A DNA stretch of 64,000 bases from Psychroflexus maritimus. GTDB lineage: Bacteria > Bacteroidota > Bacteroidia > Flavobacteriales > Flavobacteriaceae. Positions 1 to 6,882 of the stretch are shown piece by piece. The notes beneath the pieces were generated by a model. The model did not search any database, was not told where the DNA came from, and was given only the letters and a program-made list of their open reading frames with translations. The position numbers were made by a program, and so were the translations under genes. Numbering within the stretch: the first letter of the stretch is position 1; every line of letters starts with the position of its first letter. The stretch is taken from contig NZ_JAANAS010000039.1 of NCBI RefSeq assembly GCF_011089875.1, positions 1 through 64,000 of the forward strand, read 5' to 3'.

Positions 1-58
1 TTTAGCCCCCAATAAGTTCGGAGTGATATTTTAAATTTCAAAATACTACTTTTGAGAT

Positions 59-370
59 ATGAAATACAAGAAATGGAGTTTAGAGGAGAAACTAAAAATT
101 CTGTCCTCATCTGAAGAATTAGGAACCGTTGAGACTTGCCGTAAATATAAGGTCAGTACGGCCACTTTCTATAGTTGGAAGAAGAAATTTGATAGCCAAG
201 GCGAAGCAGGGTTAAAAGTCACCTATGACACTCGTAGCAAAGAATTAAAGCAAGCAGAAGAGGAAAATAGAATACTGCGTAAGCTTTTAAGTAACAAGGA
301 AATTGAGTTGGAAGTCCAGCGTGAACTTTTAAAAAAAAAGTTTGGGACGTCCGATCCAAGAAAGATCTAG
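59..370 (+). CDS. IS3-family transposase OrfA (HTH, leucine zipper)
   Basis: This 103-residue protein has the N-terminal helix-turn-helix of IS3/IS911 OrfA (about residues 5-50, including CRKYKVSTATFYSWKKKF). A leucine-zipper-like coiled coil rich in E, L and K follows (about 60-95). In the family OrfA binds the element ends and multimerises with the OrfAB fusion. Near its 3' end lies an A9-G tract (331-340) read in frame as A AAA AAG, the classical -1 slippery heptamer. The -1 frame is open from position 325 through to orfB, so an OrfAB fusion can be made. OrfA ends at a TAG five bases before the orfB ATG. Confidence 0.9.
   Translation: MKYKKWSLEEKLKILSSSEELGTVETCRKYKVSTATFYSWKKKFDSQGEAGLKVTYDTRSKELKQAEEENRILRKLLSNKEIELEVQRELLKKKFGTSDPRKI
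334..340 (+). promoter_or_regulatory. Programmed -1 frameshift site (A AAA AAG)
   Basis: The heptamer lies in the orfA frame with codons AAA (335-337) and AAG (338-340). The orfB frame is the -1 frame. Its last stop upstream is at 322-324, so slippage here joins OrfA directly to OrfB. This is the expected expression mechanism for the OrfAB transposase of IS3-family elements. No downstream stimulatory hairpin was checked. Confidence 0.75.
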
Positions 371-375
371 TAGAT

Positions 376-1266
376 ATGATTTATAACAAATATAAAATCA
401 GTAAAACTAAGATAATTGATATGGTAGGAATGGTTCACAGTAGTTATTATCGTAAGCCAAGCTTAGGAAAAAAAGGGAACAAGCCTAGTAAGTACACCTA
501 TCATAGTAAGAAAGGATTAGTTACTCAGGATGTTGTTATCGATTCTGTAAAGACCATACTAAGTCACCCTTTTATAGATTGTGGCTACAGATTAATGACC
601 TCTTATTTACAACGAGATGGTTATACTATAAACCATAAAAAGCTTTATAGAATAATGAAAGAAGCTAACCTATTGAAATTAGAAGACCGCATTGACAGAA
701 GCGGTTCTGGACGCAAGTTTGTCAAGTTTAGAAAAGTAAAGACTTCAAAACCATTTGATTGTCTAGAAATGGACATAAAGATGGTTTGGATACCAAGTGC
801 TGGTAAAAATGCGTATCTTTTATCTGTCATAGATGTTCATACGCGAAGAATATTAATAGACCTTTTTGCCTTTTCAATTAAACAGGCTCAAGTAATAGCA
901 TTGTTGTCTGAACTATTTATGAACTACCAGCATCCTGATAATGTTGTGATTAGAAGTGATAATGGTAGCCAGTTTATAGCGAAAAATGTAAGAGAATATT
1001 TAGGATTGATAGGTGTATCACAAGAATTTACACACGTCGCAACACCAGAAGAGAACGCTCATATTGAGGCTTATCACGGAATTTTAAAGAAAGAGGTTTT
1101 TCAAAGATTTGAATATAGAACCTTTGGTGAAATAGAAAAAATCCTGAAGGAATATGTGTTGTTTTACAACAACGAGAGGTTACATGGTTTATTGGGAAGA
1201 ATAACACCAATGGAAAAATGGGAGGCAGATAAACACTTAATAAATACAGTAAAACAAAGTGCTTAG
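376..1266 (+). CDS. IS3-family transposase OrfB (DDE integrase core)
   Basis: This is the catalytic half of the transposase, 296 residues long. An HTH_21-like region (about 45-105) is followed by an rve integrase core (about 125-285). The DDE residues are visible: D133 in FDCLEMDIK, D195 in VVIRSDNGSQF and E231 in PEENAHIEAYH. The spacing is D-61-D-35-E, as the family requires. The C-terminal YNNERLHGLLGRITPMEKW motif is also typical. It can start at its own ATG, but the active form is probably the OrfAB frameshift fusion. Length and motifs are complete, so there is no sign of decay. Confidence 0.92.
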   Translation: MIYNKYKISKTKIIDMVGMVHSSYYRKPSLGKKGNKPSKYTYHSKKGLVTQDVVIDSVKTILSHPFIDCGYRLMTSYLQRDGYTINHKKLYRIMKEANLLKLEDRIDRSGSGRKFVKFRKVKTSKPFDCLEMDIKMVWIPSAGKNAYLLSVIDVHTRRILIDLFAFSIKQAQVIALLSELFMNYQHPDNVVIRSDNGSQFIAKNVREYLGLIGVSQEFTHVATPEENAHIEAYHGILKKEVFQRFEYRTFGEIEKILKEYVLFYNNERLHGLLGRITPMEKWEADKHLINTVKQSA

Positions 1267-1286
1267 TGACTTAAAAAGTATGCCAA

Positions 1287-1355
1287 GTAAAGTTATTCTA
1301 ATTTTTTTTGGGCCCATTCAAAAGGCCCAGAAAAAAAAATTGGAAATAACTTTAC
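1287..1355. repeat. Long imperfect palindrome downstream of the IS
   Basis: GTAAAGTTATT (1287-1297) and AATAACTTTAC (1345-1355) are exact inverse complements. Between them an A/T block and GGGCC...GGCCC (around 1310-1328) continue the pairing almost to the loop, with small bulges. The polarity is T-run, GC stem, A-run. No U-tract follows the stem on either strand, so it is not a standard intrinsic terminator. The outer arm matches the probable right end of the IS, so the second arm could be an inverted partial IS end. Confidence 0.6.
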
Positions 1356-1413
1356 AGCTTAGTCAAAAATCGAAGAAAAAACCAAAAATGAATACTAATC
1401 GAAATTTAAAAGA

Positions 1414-2502
1414 TTACTCTTGTTTTATAGGGGCTAAAACATAATCATCTAAGTTTAATTTATTAATCAGATTATATTTAGTTTGCCTTGCTTTCCATCT
1501 TTCTCGTGCAAATTTTTGCATATCTGTTACGGTGTCTTTTTCATCCACTATTTCGAGTCCAATTAATGTTTCAATGACATCTTCCATTGTTACAATTCCG
1601 TCTAAGCCCCCATATTCATCAACAATTAATGCTATATGTTCCTTTTTTTCTAATAATTTTTCCCATAAAGACAATAGTACAGTAGAATCAGGAAAAATCA
1701 ATATCTCACGTTTAATATTCTTTAGTTTTAGTTCATGCTTGTCTTCAGCTAAATTTTCAAAAACTTCTTGCCTAAACACATAACCTGTAATGTTTTCCTC
1801 ATTTTCAGAATAAATAGGTATTCTTGAAAATTTTAAAAAATCCTTACTTTTTAAGAATTCTTTTAGGAGCATATCTTCATTAGCAACAGCCACCACGACT
1901 CTTGGCGTTAATATATCTGTTACTTTTATGTTTTTAAGTTTGAGTATATTTTGAATAATTTTGTTTTCTTTTTCAGAAAATAGGCCTTCATCTGCTCCTA
2001 TACTTGCTAAAGCTGCAATTTCTTCTCTACTTGTTGTGTGATCATTTTTATTGTTAGCAATCATTTTTGTAATAAATGCAGACATAATGACTAGCGGATA
2101 AGTAATAATAATCATTATTTTCATTGTGAAATATGAAAACTTAGCTAAGTTTCTCCAATATTTAGCACCAATTGTTTTAGGTATAATTTCGGTTATTACT
2201 AATATAAGTATAGTTAATACAGCAGAAACAATACCAAATGAAGCTTCCCCAAACACCTTAACCGCTTGAGCACCAACGCCAGCAGCTCCAATAGTATGTG
2301 CTACCGTGTTTAAGGATAAAATTGCTGAAAGAGGCTTATCAATAGTTAATTTTAGTTGTATAAAAGAACTAGCCCACTCATGTCCTTTGTCTTGTTTTAC
2401 AAACAAAAAAGATTGAGGTGTAGAAAGAAGTACAGACTCCATAATAGAGCATAAAAACGAAACAAATAAGGCAAGGAATAAATAGGCAAGAAGTGTAATC
2501 AT
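1414..2502 (-). CDS. CNNM/CorC-type (DUF21 + CBS) membrane protein, hemolysin-like
   Basis: The 362-residue protein has an N-terminal DUF21/CNNM transmembrane domain (about 1-165, four hydrophobic segments, with ITEIIPKTIGAKY as the family signature). A cytoplasmic CBS pair follows (about 190-315), ending with the diagnostic VDEYGGLDGIVTMEDVIETL. Relatives act in magnesium/cobalt efflux or divalent cation homeostasis, although many are labelled hemolysin. It is shorter than usual: only about 40 residues follow the CBS pair, so the C-terminal CorC/HlyC transporter-associated domain is missing. The gene is convergent with the IS element. The exact ion is unknown. Confidence 0.85.
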   Translation of the reverse strand: MITLLAYLFLALFVSFLCSIMESVLLSTPQSFLFVKQDKGHEWASSFIQLKLTIDKPLSAILSLNTVAHTIGAAGVGAQAVKVFGEASFGIVSAVLTILILVITEIIPKTIGAKYWRNLAKFSYFTMKIMIIITYPLVIMSAFITKMIANNKNDHTTSREEIAALASIGADEGLFSEKENKIIQNILKLKNIKVTDILTPRVVVAVANEDMLLKEFLKSKDFLKFSRIPIYSENEENITGYVFRQEVFENLAEDKHELKLKNIKREILIFPDSTVLLSLWEKLLEKKEHIALIVDEYGGLDGIVTMEDVIETLIGLEIVDEKDTVTDMQKFARERWKARQTKYNLINKLNLDDYVLAPIKQE

Positions 2503-2629
2503 TTTTTTTCATCAAATATACGATTTTGGATCACATTTTTAGTTTTTTATATCTTCAAATTACTACCTTTATGCCTCAATTAATTTCAACTACCTTTTAA
2601 TAAATGTTATTGATAAAAAATTAAACGAA

Positions 2630-3121
2630 ATGCAAATGAAATATTTCTTACTGTTGTTTTTGATAGGGCTAGGTTTTGCTTGTAAAGAATCAACTTCCTC
2701 CAATTCAACTTCAGTGAAAAGAGCCAAAATTGAATTCAAAAAACAGGCCGAAATGAGTCTTTTTAATGAAGAGGGCGAACCCCTTACACAACTTGATTTA
2801 GAATTAGCAGAAACCCCATACGAACAAGAAACAGGCTTGATGTATCGCGAAAAAATGAATGATCATCAAGGCATGTTGTTTATTTATCAAGATGAAAGGC
2901 CACGCCCAAGTTTTTATATGAAGAACACAAAAATTGCGCTAGATTTAATCTATCTTGATAAGAATTTTAAGGTAGTAGATTTTAATTTAAATGCACGACC
3001 TTTAGATGAAAAATTACTTTCTTCTAAGCAGCCTTCGATGTATGTCTTGGAAGTTAATGCAGGCTTCGTTGAAAATCACAATGTAGAATTGGGTTCAATA
3101 GCTGAATTTAAGCGACTTTAA
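2630..3121 (+). CDS. DUF192 family lipoprotein
   Basis: The protein has 163 residues. A lipoprotein signal peptide ends in the lipobox LGFAC (Cys at about residue 18). The DUF192 domain follows (about 45-160), with the hallmark ETGLMYREKMNDHQGMLF, SFYMKNTKIALDLIYLD and YVLEVNAGF blocks. DUF192 proteins are small beta-rich proteins of unresolved biochemical role, often exported. Either of two closely spaced ATGs (2630 or 2636) could start translation. The gene precedes the tsaD run in the same direction with a 70-base gap, so co-transcription is possible but not shown. Confidence 0.85.
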   Translation: MQMKYFLLLFLIGLGFACKESTSSNSTSVKRAKIEFKKQAEMSLFNEEGEPLTQLDLELAETPYEQETGLMYREKMNDHQGMLFIYQDERPRPSFYMKNTKIALDLIYLDKNFKVVDFNLNARPLDEKLLSSKQPSMYVLEVNAGFVENHNVELGSIAEFKRL

Positions 3122-3164
3122 ATTTGAAGTAGAAAACGTATTCAATCCTATAAATTTCAGTAAA

Positions 3165-3194
3165 TTTGAAATTTTAAAAAACGACTTAAATTTG
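3165..3194 (+). promoter_or_regulatory. Candidate Bacteroidota promoter overlapping the tsaD start
   Basis: TTTG (3165-3168), an 18-base spacer and TAAATTTG (3187-3194) match the consensus TTTG-N17-23-TAnnTTTG. The -7 element contains the TTG used as the apparent tsaD start codon. If this promoter is used, transcripts would begin after that codon. Confidence 0.5.
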
Positions 3195-4217
3195 GGAGAT
3201 AAAATAATCTTAGGAATCGAATCGTCTTGCGATGATACTTCAGCGGCTGTTTTTAAAAACAACATAAACTTATCCAACGTTATCGCATCTCAAAAAGTTC
3301 ATCAAGCCTATGGCGGTGTAGTTCCAGAGTTGGCTTCGCGTGCACATCAGCAAAATATAGTTCCTGTGGTTCACCAAGCTTTAAAAGAAGCAAGACTTCA
3401 ACTCAACGATTTAGACGCTATTGCTTACACTAAAGGCCCAGGTTTATTGGGCTCGCTTTTGGTAGGGGCTTCTTTTGCCAAATCCTTAGCCTACGCTTTA
3501 AATATTCCCTTAATTGAAGTCAATCACATGCAAGCTCATATTTTGGCTCATTTTATAGATGACGAAATTCAAAAAGCTCCTGATTTTCCATTTTTAGGCG
3601 TAACAATTAGTGGTGGTCATACTCAAATTGTTAAAGTTAAGCATTACTTTGACATGGAAGTGATTGGCGAAACACTAGACGATGCCATTGGTGAAGCTTA
3701 TGATAAATGTGGGAAAATGCTAGGATTAGATTATCCCGCTGGCCCTCAGATCGATCAATTGGCTCGACTTGGAAATCCACATCAATTTCAGTTTTCAAAA
3801 CCAAAAGTAAGCGACTTAAATTTTTCATTTAGTGGTCTTAAAACGGCTGTTTTGTATTTTCTTCAGCGAGAGCATCAAAAGAATTCAGCCTTTATACAAG
3901 AGAACCTAAATGATATCTGCGCCTCTTTTCAATATACAGTGGTGCAAATTTTAATGGATAAAATCTTCAAAGCAGTAAAGCAAACAGGTATTAAAAATGT
4001 GGCTATTGGTGGGGGAGTTTCAGCTAATTCTGCCATCAGGAAAGCACTACTTCAAGCAGAGGAGAAAGGAAAAATCAGGGCCTTTATTCCTAAATTTGAA
4101 TACTGTACAGATAATGCTGGCATGATTGCTGTTGTTGGGTATTACAGTTTATTACAAAATAGAAAAGCTAATACTCCCACAGGAGCAAAAGCAAGATTAC
4201 ACTTAAATCAATTATAA
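3192..4217 (+). CDS. tsaD: tRNA N6-adenosine threonylcarbamoyltransferase TsaD
   Basis: TsaD transfers the threonylcarbamoyl group from TC-AMP to A37 of ANN-decoding tRNAs, together with TsaB and TsaE in the cytoplasm. The 341-residue sequence has the ASKHA N-terminus GIESSCDDTSAAV, the metal-binding HMQAHILAHF histidines, SGGHTQ, and GGGVSANSAIR near the end. Length is normal. No ATG lies near the N-terminus: the only start giving a normal N-terminal strand is TTG at 3192, giving MGDKIILGIE. The gene heads a same-strand run with the parvulin gene 21 bases downstream. Confidence 0.95.
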   Translation: MGDKIILGIESSCDDTSAAVFKNNINLSNVIASQKVHQAYGGVVPELASRAHQQNIVPVVHQALKEARLQLNDLDAIAYTKGPGLLGSLLVGASFAKSLAYALNIPLIEVNHMQAHILAHFIDDEIQKAPDFPFLGVTISGGHTQIVKVKHYFDMEVIGETLDDAIGEAYDKCGKMLGLDYPAGPQIDQLARLGNPHQFQFSKPKVSDLNFSFSGLKTAVLYFLQREHQKNSAFIQENLNDICASFQYTVVQILMDKIFKAVKQTGIKNVAIGGGVSANSAIRKALLQAEEKGKIRAFIPKFEYCTDNAGMIAVVGYYSLLQNRKANTPTGAKARLHLNQL

Positions 4218-4238
4218 ATCACTTAGAACAAACTAAAT

Positions 4239-4874
4239 ATGAATCGATTTTTTTTACTTTCACTATTATTTTTCAATCTCGTTGCCGTTAGCCAACCTCT
4301 CTTATTTAATCAGCAACATAACGAAGCACTAGATTTTGGGCTTTCTGAAAAGGAAATTGAAGCATATAAATCTAAAGGCTACCTAGAGGTTTTTAATGAA
4401 AAAAAACACAATACCAAACTAGCTAAAAAATTATTCAATAAAAAAGTAGGAAAATCACACACCCAAAAAGGGAGAACTGAAAATACAATTTATACAGTTG
4501 TTGCAGAAGCTAAAAATAAACATTATCGAGTTGATTATATTTTTTTAGATGGTAATAAATATGATTACGAACAAATTCAGAAAATTAGAAAAAAAGTGAA
4601 GCAGCTGTTGGACGATGGAGTAAAATTTGAATCGGTTGCAAGACAATATTCTATGGATAGAAACTCAACTAGAGGAGGAGATTCTGGTTGGTTTAAAAAG
4701 GAAAAAACTACAGCTGACTTTTACAATGCTATTACCAATCCTAAGTATTTGGCTAATGAAACTTTTGAAATTGATTTGCCAGAGAAAAACTGGTATTATT
4801 TGGTAAGGAAAAATTATACACCTACTTCTTTAAATGAAATTTTAATTCTTGTAGAAAAAGAATCTTTACGTTAA
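4239..4874 (+). CDS. Secreted parvulin-type peptidyl-prolyl isomerase
   Basis: The protein has 211 residues with an N-terminal signal peptide (about 1-18), so it is probably periplasmic. A PpiC/parvulin-like region spans about 90-205. The segment FESVARQYSMDRNSTRGGDSG matches the conserved core of rotamases, where the S-D-x(n)-GGDLG pattern is here SMDRNSTRGGDSGW. Parvulins isomerise Xaa-Pro bonds and often assist outer-membrane protein folding. The N-terminal 80 residues are not recognised. The stop codon overlaps the rsmE ATG by one base (TAATG), suggesting translational coupling. The catalytic residues are not all confirmed. Confidence 0.8.
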   Translation: MNRFFLLSLLFFNLVAVSQPLLFNQQHNEALDFGLSEKEIEAYKSKGYLEVFNEKKHNTKLAKKLFNKKVGKSHTQKGRTENTIYTVVAEAKNKHYRVDYIFLDGNKYDYEQIQKIRKKVKQLLDDGVKFESVARQYSMDRNSTRGGDSGWFKKEKTTADFYNAITNPKYLANETFEIDLPEKNWYYLVRKNYTPTSLNEILILVEKESLR

Positions 4875-5593
4875 TGCAATTGTTTTTTCATCACATACAA
4901 GCCAAAGTACATGATGTATTTCAATTAGATGCTGAAGAATCAAGACATCTGATAAAAGTACTTCGAAAAAAAATAGGCGATGAGGTTCAGGTAACAAACG
5001 GGAAAGGTCAACTTTTAGAATGTGAAGTTAATACTGAAAACCCAAAAAAAGCGCAACTAAAAGTAATTCGCCTTGTTGATAAACCCAAACAAAGAGATTA
5101 TTATCTGCACGTATATATTGCCCCCACAAAAACAAACGACCGTTTTGAGTTTTTTTTAGAAAAAGCAACCGAAATTGGCATTGATGAAATAACCCCCTTA
5201 GTTTGTGAACATTCTGAAAGAAAAAAAATTAAGTTAGTGCGTTACCAAAAAATTATAGTTAGCGCTATGAAGCAATCTCTACAATTTCATTTACCCAAAT
5301 TAAACGATTTGACACTTTTTTCTGAAGCACTTCAACAAAGCAAAACAGGTGAGAATTATGTAGCTCATTGCGAAGAAGAGAAGCAAAAAAAGCTTTTATT
5401 TTCTGAATTGAATTCAGCTCCAGGTAAACGTATTAATATCTTAATAGGTCCTGAAGGAGACTTTTCTCCTAGCGAAATTAATCTTGCAAAATCGTATGAT
5501 TTCACGCCCGTTTCCTTAGGAAAAAACCGACTTAGAACGGAAACAGCTGGTATTTTTGCCGTGCAGCAAGTAGCAACAAAATTTGAATCATGA
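4874..5593 (+). CDS. rsmE: 16S rRNA (uracil(1498)-N(3))-methyltransferase RsmE
   Basis: RsmE methylates U1498 of 16S rRNA in the 30S subunit. The protein has 239 residues. The N-terminal PUA-like domain covers about 1-70, with the family signature ESRHLIKVLRKKIGDEV. The SPOUT methylase domain covers about 75-235, with KATEIGIDEITPLVCEHSER, the knot motif ILIGPEGDFSPSE and SLGKNRLRTETAGIFA. All expected motifs are present. The start overlaps the stop of the parvulin gene, and the end overlaps the next gene as ATGA. Confidence 0.96.
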   Translation: MQLFFHHIQAKVHDVFQLDAEESRHLIKVLRKKIGDEVQVTNGKGQLLECEVNTENPKKAQLKVIRLVDKPKQRDYYLHVYIAPTKTNDRFEFFLEKATEIGIDEITPLVCEHSERKKIKLVRYQKIIVSAMKQSLQFHLPKLNDLTLFSEALQQSKTGENYVAHCEEEKQKKLLFSELNSAPGKRINILIGPEGDFSPSEINLAKSYDFTPVSLGKNRLRTETAGIFAVQQVATKFES

Positions 5594-6237
5594 AGAAAAT
5601 ACTTTTCCTTTTATTGATGATTTTTTCTATGTCGAATTTGTTTTCGCAAGAAATTGCCTTACTTAAATATCAAGGAGGTGGAGATTGGTACAGTAATCCT
5701 ACTTCGCTCCCTAATTTAATAGCTTTTTCTAATGAAACTATAGGAACACAAATTGCTTCACAACCAGCTACAGTTGAAACCTCTAGTCCAGCAATTTTTG
5801 AGTATCCATTTGTACACATGACAGGACACGGAAATGTTTATTTTTCTGATGAAGATGCAAAAAACTTAAGAGATTATCTTTTAAGCGGAGGTTTTTTGCA
5901 CGTTGACGATAATTATGGAATGAATTCTTATTTTAGAGAAGCCATTAAGAAGGTTTTTCCTAATCAAGAATTAACCGAACTTCCTAAAAGCCATCCTATT
6001 TTTAATCAATTTTTCGAATTTCCTAATGGGTTACCTAAAATCCATGAACATGATGCTAAACCACCTCAAGCCTTCGGATTATTTGACAAAGATAGATTGA
6101 TTCTTCTATTTACTTATGAATCTGACTTAGGCAATGGATGGGAAGACCAAGAAGTACACCAAGACCCAGAAGAAGTTAGGTTAAAAGCTTTAAAAATGGG
6201 AGCTAATATTTTACACTTTGTTTTTACTCAAAACTAA
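5590..6237 (+). CDS. DUF4159 family protein, exported
   Basis: The protein has 215 residues. A signal peptide (about 1-19) is followed by a single DUF4159 domain. The blocks PFVHMTGHGNVYFSDED, LRDYLLSGGFLHVDDNYG and a C-terminal GANILHFVFTQ are characteristic. The fold resembles the glutamine-amidotransferase-like (ThuA/GATase) fold, but the biochemical role is unknown. The start overlaps rsmE by four bases and the stop overlaps the SPOUT methylase gene by one base, so it lies in the middle of a coupled operon. The same order (rsmE, DUF4159, TrmH family) recurs in flavobacteria, from general knowledge. Confidence 0.85.
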   Translation: MKKILFLLLMIFSMSNLFSQEIALLKYQGGGDWYSNPTSLPNLIAFSNETIGTQIASQPATVETSSPAIFEYPFVHMTGHGNVYFSDEDAKNLRDYLLSGGFLHVDDNYGMNSYFREAIKKVFPNQELTELPKSHPIFNQFFEFPNGLPKIHEHDAKPPQAFGLFDKDRLILLFTYESDLGNGWEDQEVHQDPEEVRLKALKMGANILHFVFTQN

Positions 6238-6743
6238 TGAATTTGCAACTCAGCCACGAAGAAACCCCAAGTCTAGTCGCTAAACAAGAGGTTATTGTTA
6301 ATGCTTCATTGATTACCTCACCAGCTAATTTGGGAAGTGTATTTAGAATTGCAGAAGCTTTTGGCGTAAAGGAAATCTATTTGTTAGAAAATCAGCAGGA
6401 TTTAATAGAAAGCAACCGATTTAAAAGAGTTTCAAGAAGTACAGAAAAACAGATTACAGTTACCTATTTAAAAAGCTTAGAAGATTGTTTTCTTAGTAAA
6501 AGTAAAGTTCATTTTACTCCCATAGGAATAGAGCTTACCGATTCAGCCATTCCAATTCACCACTATAACAATCATTCTTCAGTTCAACTATTTGTAGGTA
6601 ATGAACGTACAGGAATTCCTAATCAAATTATTCACTACTTATCAGAAACCTACTACATTCCTATGTATGGAAAAAATTCAAGCATAAATGTCGCACAGTC
6701 TTTAGGAATAGCACTTTTTCAAATTAGGGCTTTAGAAATTTGA
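6237..6743 (+). CDS. TrmH/SpoU family RNA 2'-O-methyltransferase
   Basis: This is a 168-residue minimal SPOUT protein. Motif 1 is NASLITSPANLGSVFRIAEAF (Asn and Arg conserved), motif 2 is LFVGNERTGIPNQI, and motif 3 is SSINVAQSLGIALF. It should methylate a ribose 2'-O in tRNA or rRNA using S-adenosylmethionine in the knotted C-terminal fold. It lacks the N-terminal substrate-binding domain of RlmB, so the target RNA cannot be named. The gene overlaps DUF4159 by one base (TAATG) and ends the operon; 124 bases follow before the carotenoid regulator's promoter region. Confidence 0.9.
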   Translation: MNLQLSHEETPSLVAKQEVIVNASLITSPANLGSVFRIAEAFGVKEIYLLENQQDLIESNRFKRVSRSTEKQITVTYLKSLEDCFLSKSKVHFTPIGIELTDSAIPIHHYNNHSSVQLFVGNERTGIPNQIIHYLSETYYIPMYGKNSSINVAQSLGIALFQIRALEI

Positions 6744-6807
6744 AACACTTGACTTAATTTTTTCATTTATTGTTCATAAAAACAGTAATTCAGGAAGGAA
6801 AACTATT

Positions 6808-6816
6808 TTGTTTAAC
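6808..6816 (+). promoter_or_regulatory. Candidate operator half-site TTGTTTAAC
   Basis: This 9-base sequence is the exact inverse complement of GTTAAACAA at 6870-6878. The two flank the promoter at 6833-6865. A near copy of the second (ATTAAACAA, one mismatch) lies at 6892-6900, 22 bases further on. Such spaced half-sites upstream of a MerR-type regulator suggest autoregulation by the gene product. No binding data are available; the link is inferred. Confidence 0.4.
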
Positions 6817-6832
6817 TTTTTAACTTAGTTTT

Positions 6833-6865
6833 TTGAACACAAAACTAAAATCTATTTTATTTTTG
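6833..6865 (+). promoter_or_regulatory. Promoter of the carotenoid operon regulator
   Basis: TTG (6833-6835), a 22-base spacer and TATTTTTG (6858-6865) match the Bacteroidota consensus. Transcription should begin near 6871. That places the upstream TTG (6868) outside the transcript and supports the ATG at 6883 as start. Confidence 0.65.
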
Positions 6866-6866
6866 A

Positions 6867-6879
6867 ATTGTTAAACAAT
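6867..6879. promoter_or_regulatory. 13-bp palindrome ATTGTTAAACAAT at the +1 region
   Basis: A perfect inverted repeat (ATTGTT, A, AACAAT) sits right after the -7 element, between the expected transcription start and the ATG. A protein bound here would block initiation, so it is a plausible operator for the downstream MerR-type regulator. This is inference from position and symmetry. Confidence 0.4.
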
Positions 6880-6882
6880 ATT

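Larger units (their letters stand above)
1..1300 (+). mobile_element. IS3-family insertion sequence (ends approximate)
   Basis: The element holds an orfA/orfB pair of IS3 type. A probable inner part of the terminal inverted repeats can be aligned imperfectly: positions about 11-34 read AATAAGTT..TATTTTAA, and the complement of about 1271-1297 reads AATAACTTTAC..TTTTTAA. The left tip may lie at or before the window edge and no target duplication could be identified, so the ends are estimates. Both reading frames are intact and the catalytic triad is complete, so the copy may be active. The neighbour downstream, the corC-like gene, is convergent and not interrupted. Confidence 0.7.

Noticed and set aside
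1301-1340. Possible intrinsic terminator between the IS and the corC-like gene
   Set aside because: The GC stem is preceded by T-run and followed by A-run on both strands, which is the reverse of a terminator; no U-tract follows the stem.
6868-6882. TTG at 6868 as start of the B12-type regulator
   Set aside because: The -7 element ends at 6865, so this codon would be at or before the start of transcription; the ATG at 6883 also fits the MerR N-terminus.
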